Below are positions 57,931-64,000 of a stretch of 64,000 nucleotides of DNA, piece by piece. The notes beneath the pieces are model-generated. The model did not search any database. It was not told the origin of the DNA and saw only the letters and a program-made list of their open reading frames with translations. Each line of letters starts with the position of its first letter. The first letter of the stretch is position 1. Made by a program: the position numbers and the translations under genes. Origin of the DNA: Topomyia yanbarensis (lineage: Eukaryota > Arthropoda > Insecta > Diptera > Culicidae); the NCBI RefSeq assembly GCF_030247195.1, contig NC_080672.1, positions 29,891,906 through 29,955,905 of the forward strand. Reading direction: 5' to 3'.

Positions 57931-59405
57931 TCTGCGCATAATTGTCCCATGTTGCTTTTTGGTCATTTTCACTTTTTTTAACCAAACAGTCCTTTTTGAT
58001 GTATATTTTCAGAAAACACATCCAAATCATAAAGTTTGTTCGAAGACTTCGTGAAAAAATACCAAGTCTGTTTGTCCCATTGTTGATATTCTACGCATAA
58101 TTGTCCCACTAACAAAAATCCCAAAAAAGTGCGCAATAAAAAAATAATTACGTAGCGTTTAGTTAAGAAGTACATTACGCTAGATGTCGGGCACTGAAAA
58201 AATTGATGGAAAAATACAGGATCATTAAAAATGGCAGTGGCAATATTAATCACAGCAGTGAGAACAATCCTGTAAAGCTCTTCATAACTATCGTCGCTTG
58301 CATAACATGGCGAACGCATTGAGGATAATGAGCCTATTTTCGCAATGTTTCTATTATCACGCTACCCATTTGAAGCCGTTGGTTAGTGCAGCGTTTGCTA
58401 TCTTTGTTCAACAAATTGGATCAAATGGTAAGGCGACAATTGGAGCACTCGATTGGAACTTTAGTTGCGATCAAACACTAGCATTTCATCGTTTTTAGGC
58501 CATTTGTGTTATTAGATTGGTTCTTAAGAACGAAGCAAGGTTGTGAATGCCAAATTAATGCACTCCATCGAGTGTAGGCAGAGTAATTAATGATCTTGTG
58601 AGGTACCCTTCTAAATAGTGTAAAAATAGGTACTTTACCCTATGTCCAATTTTGATACAGCAACAAATCTCCCGAGTAACAGAAAAACTCACGACATACA
58701 CTTTTGTAAAAAAATGAGTTATGAGCATCATTTACAAAGATCGTTATGGGACTGATATGCGTAGAACTTTCCGGTTTCCGCTCGATTTCTCGGCATAACA
58801 GTCCCACTTAACATTTTTCTTAAAAACTAACGTTAATTGAATCTCTATAATAAAAAACTGGACTGATTATAATGAAAACGATTGCCATGAACGTAATTTT
58901 GGACAATAAAGCTTTATTTGTTACACCGTATCCCTCCAGATGGCTAATACAATTTTCATCTTCAATCGCGTTTTTCTCAGTTGCCAGTTTTGCAACATGG
59001 GACAATTGGGCGTAGAACGGCAGTACATCAGTTGCATCGTTTTTCCTTATTCCAAAAGTCACCGCCATTAGTCACTTTTCATATTCCCTTAGTCACTTAA
59101 TGTGACAAAATTTGTCACCTTGGTGACATCTCTCACTTTAAGTGAGATGACTTGAAAATTTCCGATCACCTTAGTCACGTGAGATTTGTGTCACCTCACC
59201 GAAAGTGACCGTCAGAATAACCCCCTGGAAACGATTGCTATGACCCGAATTCTAGACAATGAAGCTTTATTTGTTGCACCGTTTCCCTCCAGATTGCTAA
59301 TACAATTTTCATCTTCAATTGCGTTTTTCTCATTTGCCAGTTTTGCAACATGGGACAATTTGGCGTAGAACGGCAGTACAACGGTCGCAGCAAGCAATCT
59401 TATTT
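57931..59405. repeat. Repeat cluster with ATAATTGTCCCAT words and a ~175 bp direct duplication
   Basis: Blocks of the type GTTCTRCGC.YAATTGTCCCATGTTGC recur near 57932, 58090, 58995 and 59345. A longer unit of about 175 bp is present as direct copies at about 58864-59040 and 59224-59400 (shared blocks CTAATACAATTTTCATCTTC and CAGTTTTGCAACATGGGACA), separated by a GTCAC-rich element. Minus-strand frames span both copies, but their differences are mostly amino-acid changing, so they do not behave like a gene. Confidence 0.7.
59046..59226 (-). mobile_element. GTCAC-rich small element, copy 2
   Basis: Reverse-complement relative of 50798-50985. Ends are TTATTCCAAAAGTCACC on the left and the complement of GGTCACTTTCGG-type sequence running to CAGAATAACCCCC on the right, an imperfect terminal inverted repeat of the form TTATTC...GTCAC. 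The interior is dominated by GTCAC/GTGAC words. It lies exactly between two copies of a 175 bp direct repeat. Confidence 0.65.
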
Positions 59406-60060
59406 GCCTATTCGAGATCATTCGCTATAACACTTAACTTATTTACTCGAACACGTGTGATCTGGGTTACGGATAGTTAGCAGTTAGATCCCGATAAATT
59501 TCTAATAAATTCGGCGAATTCTATCCGGTCCGACGCAGTACACCACCCAAGGCCCAGATGAGTTTAAAGGATATTTTTTATGTGGAGAGTATTGCCAAAA
59601 TTTGAGGAATTAGTTTTGGAATCATCCAGTACTTCTATATTTATATCAGACGATTTTTCGCCTTCAGTCATTTATGCACGAAACTAGCACGTTGTTTAGA
59701 CGGGTATGGTTCAGTATTTAGATCAGGACTGGATCTAATTAGATCTTCTCTTAGGTCCTCGAATATACCATATCGCTACAACACTTTCGACATTACATTT
59801 TTTTACAGTAAGACCATAATTTTAAGCAGCTTCCAAATAATGTCAAATGTCCGTTGCATTATTATGCCAAACAACTTTCTGCCAAGTACTCCCGTGACAT
59901 TCGGCAATCGGATGGGTTGTAAATTCATCATAACTTTTAGATTATCTATCCGCCTTAAGCACTCCGGCATCGCAGATTAGCTTTATAAACAGATTGTGCT
60001 TTAAAGTTTCAATTTCTTTGTTCACAAGCGATAAGCATCAAACAAATAGCCCACTGCGAA
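59406..60060. other. Intergenic DNA
   Basis: No gene or recognisable repeat. Confidence 0.4.
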
Positions 60061-60081
60061 GTGTCACCGCTCTATCAGAAC

Positions 60082-60360
60082 ATGAACAATCGGAAGGTGT
60101 CTTCGAAAGTGCAATATAAAAATCGAGACAATGCGACTTTCAATTTCACTCAGCCACTCGTCCGAAACAACTGCCGTAGACTGGTGCCGTGGGCAGTATT
60201 AATAGTAAAAATAATAACCGTTATCAAAGATCTTTATACTTTGCCGGGATATCTGTATGATTCTATTCGGCAGTGCTTCAAGTTCACGTACTCTTCGCAA
60301 TGCGAAGGAGACCGACCGAAGCGGACAATAAAAGAGGCATTTAAAAAGGTGATTCAGTAG
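60082..60360 (+). CDS. Hypothetical small protein or exon (92 codons)
   Basis: An open frame from the first ATG at 60082 to TAG at 60358-60360; the frame is open about 100 bp further upstream without an ATG. The product is basic, with a central hydrophobic segment (VPWAVLIVKIITVIKDLY, residues about 34-51 counted from this ATG) followed by TLPGYLYDSIRQCFKF and a Lys-rich end. Codon choice resembles the retrotransposon and host gene more than the AT-rich flanks. There is no repeat copy in the window. It lies 312 bp from the end of the convergent minus-strand gene. I do not recognise the family. It could be a final exon with an upstream acceptor, a small gene, or chance. Confidence 0.25.
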   Translation: MNNRKVSSKVQYKNRDNATFNFTQPLVRNNCRRLVPWAVLIVKIITVIKDLYTLPGYLYDSIRQCFKFTYSSQCEGDRPKRTIKEAFKKVIQ

Positions 60361-60414
60361 CGAGCTGCTTATTGCATTGTTTTAATGTGACTGTGGGCAT
60401 TTTTGTCAAAATGA

Positions 60415-60420
60415 TTTATT
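60415..60420 (-). terminator. Candidate polyadenylation signal of the minus-strand gene
   Basis: TTTATT on the plus strand is AATAAA on the minus strand, about 255 bp past the stop at 60672-60674. It is the only exact hexamer I noticed between that stop and the convergent frame at 60360. A weaker ATTAAA occurs near 60566. Confidence 0.35.
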
Positions 60421-60671
60421 GTAACGGTGGGAATAGTTCGTCACTGGAATGACACTTTCTCCGTTTTCTATGGCTCAATCCAGCTTTTGTGAAATTTAAG
60501 ATCTGTATCAAAGAACACCCAATTTCTACGTCAACCCATACAAAAAATATATTTACAATAACAATTTTAATCACTATGAAATAATACAAAAAATAAAGAA
60601 AACTTTACACGTGCAATACCAAGACAATCCCATTCAGTCTTTTAACCATTCTACTCCAGTATTCTTCCCGT

Positions 60672-63600
60672 TCAGGAATGGCGTCGTTTAGCTTTCTTGG
60701 ACTTTTTCGTCCGGTGTCGGTGAGAGTGGTGTTTATCATCTTTTATGCGCGATTGTTGTTGTTGTTTCGACGGATGACGCGCGGTTTCCAGCGGCTGTTT
60801 TTGTGTTGTAACAATAGCGCTGCAGATTTTCGGCGCTTTGCCTTCTCGCTCATGTCTACCGTGGAAACCGTCTTGTGCCGCGTCGGCGACGTTATTATTA
60901 CAATCCAAGCTGTCGCTGGAAATTACAATTAATGGCGTGATCCTGTTAAAAAAACGGGAAGAATACAAGAGAGAAGGTAGTTTCAGCGGATGCCAACCAA
61001 TTGTTTGTAGAATTTGTTCACTCTTTGACCGCCTAATGATAGGTCGGGTTTTGGCTTTGTGTTTGAATGTTGGTATGCAATTTATCTTCCTTCTAAACTT
61101 TTCGGCATGATTATTCTTAGTTGGAAATTTTGTTAATTAATGCCTAACGACTAACTCTCACAGTTTTTGCTTGTTTGTTTCGTTACCTTAGACTTACAAT
61201 GTAGACAGGGCAGTTAAGCGTGTTTGAGAAACTTACTTAAACTGTGACAGGATTATCAGTCGAGGTTAACTAACCTCGACGGAACAGAGGGTAATTATGG
61301 GACTATCAGGGCGCACAAAAGGGAGTAGCCTATAATTTGTTAGCAGTCCTAGTTGTTTTGTAACTGTAAAACCTAAACCTATTTCAGTGATAATGTTGAT
61401 TCGTTTACTATCGAGACAAACTCGTCTCGATGAAAACGGGCGAAAACTGTTTAGCAAAATAATAGAATTAATCCTACAAGTTTGTGACAGTAAAAACCGA
61501 ATCCTAAACGTAACAAACGTTGCTTGCTTATACATATACAGTTTGACATAAACTTTGACTTTTGTCTGTACAATAAATTACACCAAAGAACGTTTTGGAG
61601 TCAAAACAAAAAAAAATGGTTAAAAAATAAAATAAGGGAACAATACAAGCTTTCGGACCACACGCGTGCACTTAGACAATAATTTGTGTCGAACAAAAAA
61701 AATCCCATTCTTAGTGGTCTCAATTATCCTTGACTAACCTTTGCAGTTTGCGTTTGTCCGCATCATTGACACCTATCCGCTTATCTAGTCTATCAAATAC
61801 TCTCAACTTTTTAGCCGGTGGCTTATCCCTGTCACTGTGGCGCGAGTCGGACCCGGTAACCGGCTTTAGCACGATTCTCCGACTACCAGAGCTAAATCCG
61901 CTGTCGCCCCTATTGTTGCTACTACTGCTCGCGTTGGTATGAGGTTTCTCCCTTGGCGGTGACGGCGTTGGTTCCCGCAGCAGCTCCTCCTCGTATTCGT
62001 CCAGGAACAGATCCAGTTCGTCTCGATTGTCGATAATTTTGCGTTTAGGAGGACTCGGCGTAAGTGAAGCCACTGGAGGGGGAACTGGCTTTCGCGTATC
62101 GTTTTCGGCCTGCATGGATGATGATGATGACGACGAAGATGTTTTCTTACTGTGTTCGGCTGGCAGTGACGACTTCTTGGATGACGATTCGTGGTTGTAC
62201 GAAGAGTGCCTGTCCGAAGACGATTTGTCGGTGGTGGATGACGAATCGGATTTCTTTTTCAACGAAATTATCTTCTTCTCTGTCACCACGATGGGTGTGA
62301 ACTTCGGAGCCGGTTCTTCGGATTTTCTATCCTGTGGTGGATAAATCGACATGGTTAAGTTGAGACTATGATAAAATAAGTGAAATAAAATTCGCACTTA
62401 CCGAAGGTTTACTCTTTTTATTCTCTTCTGCCGCTTGCTTACGGCGCATCTCCTTGTCCTTAAGAATTTTCTCCCGAATCGCCTTTTGCTTTTCGATCTC
62501 TAACCGATACGCCTTAATTTCAGGATCTTCGTCATCGTCTTTTTTCTACGAAACAAAAAAAAAGTTATAAAATTAGCTGCCAACAATTTTTCCCCCAATA
62601 ATCAACATACGTCATTATTGTTTCGATTCTCCCCGAAGTCACTGCTCTTTCGTCTCTTCGGATAACGACTGTCATCATCCCGATCGCGGCTTCCGTGTCG
62701 TCTGGAGGGGAAATTTCTTCTTGTTCCCCGATTCGTGTCCCTATCACGACTGAGGGCACGATGTCGCCGTGGAGATCTCGATCGTTCCCTGGACCTGTCC
62801 CGATGTTCCCTCTCACGTTCCCTTTCGCGATCACGCTCCCGATCGCGCTCACGGGAGCGACCTCGTTCCCGTTCGCGATCACGATCGCGTTCCCGCTCTC
62901 TCTCCCGTTCTCGTTCACGTTCACGCTCACGCTCTCGCTCCCGTTCCCGCTCACGTTCCCGATCACGGTCACGATCTCGTTCCCGTTCGCGGTCCCGCTC
63001 CCTCGAAGGAGACCGTTCGAAACGTCGCTTTTCAACTTCGATCCGATTTTTGTTGATGAATTCTTCCTGCTGACGCAGCAGTTCCTCGTCGCTGACCTGG
63101 CGGTTGTTGATGCTGGCCAGAAATTGTTGACTGTTCAGCGCATCGCGCATCATTTGACCTGTGGAAACGATAAAAATCATTAAGAATTTATTTTTCACAC
63201 TGAATTCAAGCGAAAACTTACTCGTCGCCGCCTCCACACCTCCTTTAAAATTGGGATTGATTAGCACCTTCCTCGGTAGCACCGGGGTAGCTGGGATCTG
63301 TGGTACAGTTGCAGCCGGTGGCGGTGCACTCTCGAAGCCTATAATCGGTGCCTGTTGATGCGGTGGCATTGATGGCATTGGACCGGGCGGTCCAGCGGGT
63401 GGCATAGACGGTCCTCCTCCTGGGGGACCACCAAGAGGTACACCGCCATAGGGAACTCCTGGTGGTGGCGGACCACCGGGACCATTCGGACGAAACATCG
63501 GTCCACCGAGACCCATTCTAGGGCCACCACGCAACGGATCGAATGGCGGACGATCTCCGGGACGAATCATTCCTGGTCGCATCATATGTTCGAAAGGTGG

Positions 63601-64000
63601 TCCCCGCGGGGGAAACGGAGGTCGACCTCCCATTGGAAAATTCATTCGATTGTTCCGAAAATTGTTCATGTCACCGGGGAAGCCCGGCCGAGGTGGAAAC
63701 CGAGGACGCATACCACCTCGAAATGGACCCGGTCCAAAGTTGGGACCGCCTGGATGGGGAGGCATTCCGAGTGGGGGAAAATGTTGCTGCTCGTTGCCAG
63801 ATGATCCGGAATCGCCGGAATGTTTGAAATTGTTAGGTCTATTTGAGAGGTGACGATGTTGTTGCTGGTGCTGCTGATCTCGCAGCATCGACGAAGCTTT
63901 GTTGCCGCCATCCATATGTTTGCCTTCGTGTTTCCAATCCCGTTTTTCGGCCGACTCGTCGGTATCGTAGGAAAATTCTGGCTCTCGATCCTGATTTGTA
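60672..64000 (-). CDS. 3' part of a host gene: Pro/Gly-rich, Arg/Glu/Asp-repeat protein, possibly RBM33-like
   Basis: Five minus-strand coding segments: 64000-63222 (5' end beyond the window; the frame is open to the edge and the ATG at 63915 is probably internal), 63158-62611, 62545-62402, 62331-61739 and 60915-60672. All four introns have GT/AG ends and matching phases: 63221-63159 (63 nt), 62610-62546 (65), 62401-62332 (70) and 61738-60916 (823). The product runs from a Pro/Gly/Arg/Met-rich region, through KVLINPNFKGG, to a helical segment (LLRQQEEFINKNRIEVEKRR), then a long RE/RD/RS repeat and a charged helix (AYRLEIEKQKAIREKILKDK). It continues with a Ser-rich region, DEYEEELLREPTPSPP and a basic tail ending KKSKKAKRRHS. 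It is probably nuclear and acts in RNA processing or export. The INPxFKG motif and charged helix recall RBM33, from memory; ZC3H13-type proteins are an alternative. No RRM is visible here. Confidence 0.75.
61720..61738 (-). other. Alternative 3' coding end (unspliced last intron)
   Basis: If the donor CAAAG|GTTAGT at 61738 is not used, the frame reads on for six codons (RLVKDN) to TGA at 61720-61722, giving a shorter protein without the 82-residue basic tail. Both forms are compatible with the sequence. The polyadenylation site for the short form was not identified. Confidence 0.45.
62767..63020 (-). repeat. Coding hexanucleotide repeat for Arg-Glu/Arg-Asp
   Basis: CGNGAR/CGNGAY hexamers repeated imperfectly within exon 63158-62611, encoding about 80 residues of alternating Arg and Glu/Asp with some Ser. 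The opposite strand reads as an Arg/Ser-rich frame that is only a shadow. Mixed-charge domains of this kind target proteins to nuclear speckles in other proteins; here that role is inferred. Confidence 0.85.
63159..63221 (-). other. 63-nt stop-free intron
   Basis: Donor CGA|GTAAGT at 63221 and acceptor TTTCCACAG at 63159. The intron length is a multiple of three and has no in-frame stop, so a retained transcript would add 21 hydrophobic/basic residues (KFSLEFSVKNKFLMIFIVST plus one) between the INPNFKGG region and QMMRDALNS. Splicing is favoured because the insert is out of character with the surrounding protein. Confidence 0.8.

Noticed and set aside
58820..59421. Two similar minus-strand frames (58820-59068 and 59212-59421) that could be a duplicated gene
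   Set aside because: They are the two copies of the 175 bp direct repeat. Of the differences I counted by eye, most change the amino acid and only about two are silent, which is not the pattern of a constrained protein.
62695..63183. Plus-strand Arg/Ser-rich and Phe/Pro-rich frames in this span
   Set aside because: They are the complementary reading of the Arg-Glu/Asp repeat in the minus-strand host gene, which has spliced, phase-consistent exons.
1..64000. CRISPR arrays, bacterial operons, rRNA or canonical tRNA genes
   Set aside because: None seen. The only tRNA-like sequence is the SINE head at about 20900-20966. All repeats have eukaryotic transposon or satellite structure.

Overview
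The window looks like a euchromatic but transposon-dense stretch of a mosquito genome (Culicidae, probably a culicine such as Aedes; inferred, no search was run). The evidence is: tiny 63-70 nt introns with canonical GT/AG sites in the one clear host gene; an I/LOA-type non-LTR retrotransposon with mosquito-like codon use; a tRNA-derived SINE; many degraded retrotransposon pieces; long-TIR MITE-like elements; and a modular repeat marked by CTCCGGAACCGGAAGTCGGA blocks next to (CA/TA)n tracts. There are no bacterial features.

Layout. 0-7 kb is almost all repeats: a two-copy ~1.19 kb tandem array, an inverted relative at 3.2-3.9 kb, GC-rich degenerate tandem repeats at 4.3-5.0 kb, and a composite repeat (5.04-6.9 kb) interrupted by a solo-LTR-like block. 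7-22 kb is ordinary intergenic DNA with retrotransposon relics (endonuclease at 7.2-8.5 kb, reverse transcriptase at 12.8-13.1 kb, ORF1 at 19.1-20.0 kb), a hairpin element (13.3-13.5 kb) and a SINE (20.8-21.0 kb). 22.956-29.063 kb is a structurally complete non-LTR retrotransposon flanked by a 12-bp target-site duplication; its only visible defect is one frameshift in an A-run of ORF2. 29-41 kb is mostly unassigned, with ORF1 relics, a ~1.2 kb TTAA-flanked long-TIR element (33.1-34.3 kb) and a possible promoter plus 5' noncoding exon near 39.8-40.0 kb. 41-44 kb is the inverted counterpart of the 5-6.9 kb composite repeat and carries different nested MITEs, one with an 8-bp target-site duplication. 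44.7-46.7 kb is a decayed minus-strand relative of the intact retrotransposon. 50-59.4 kb is built of repeats: a large inverted repeat (arms 52.40-53.36 and 54.74-56.08 kb) with a MITE inside one arm, and two copies of a GTCAC-rich small element, one lying between direct repeats. 60.67-64 kb is the 3' part of a host gene on the minus strand. It encodes a low-complexity RNA-biology-type protein (Pro/Gly-rich, then an Arg/Glu/Asp repeat, then Ser/Lys-rich), possibly RBM33-like, whose 5' end lies beyond the window.

How the parts relate. Host coding content is limited to the terminal gene. The retrotransposon ORF1 (RNA-binding) and ORF2 (endonuclease, reverse transcriptase, RNase H) form one mobilisation unit, and the surrounding fragments record older waves of related elements. 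Several nested insertions give relative ages. The most useful leads are the near-intact retrotransposon with its single lesion, the alternative 3' ends and the stop-free 63-nt intron of the host gene, and several MITE families with readable ends and duplications.
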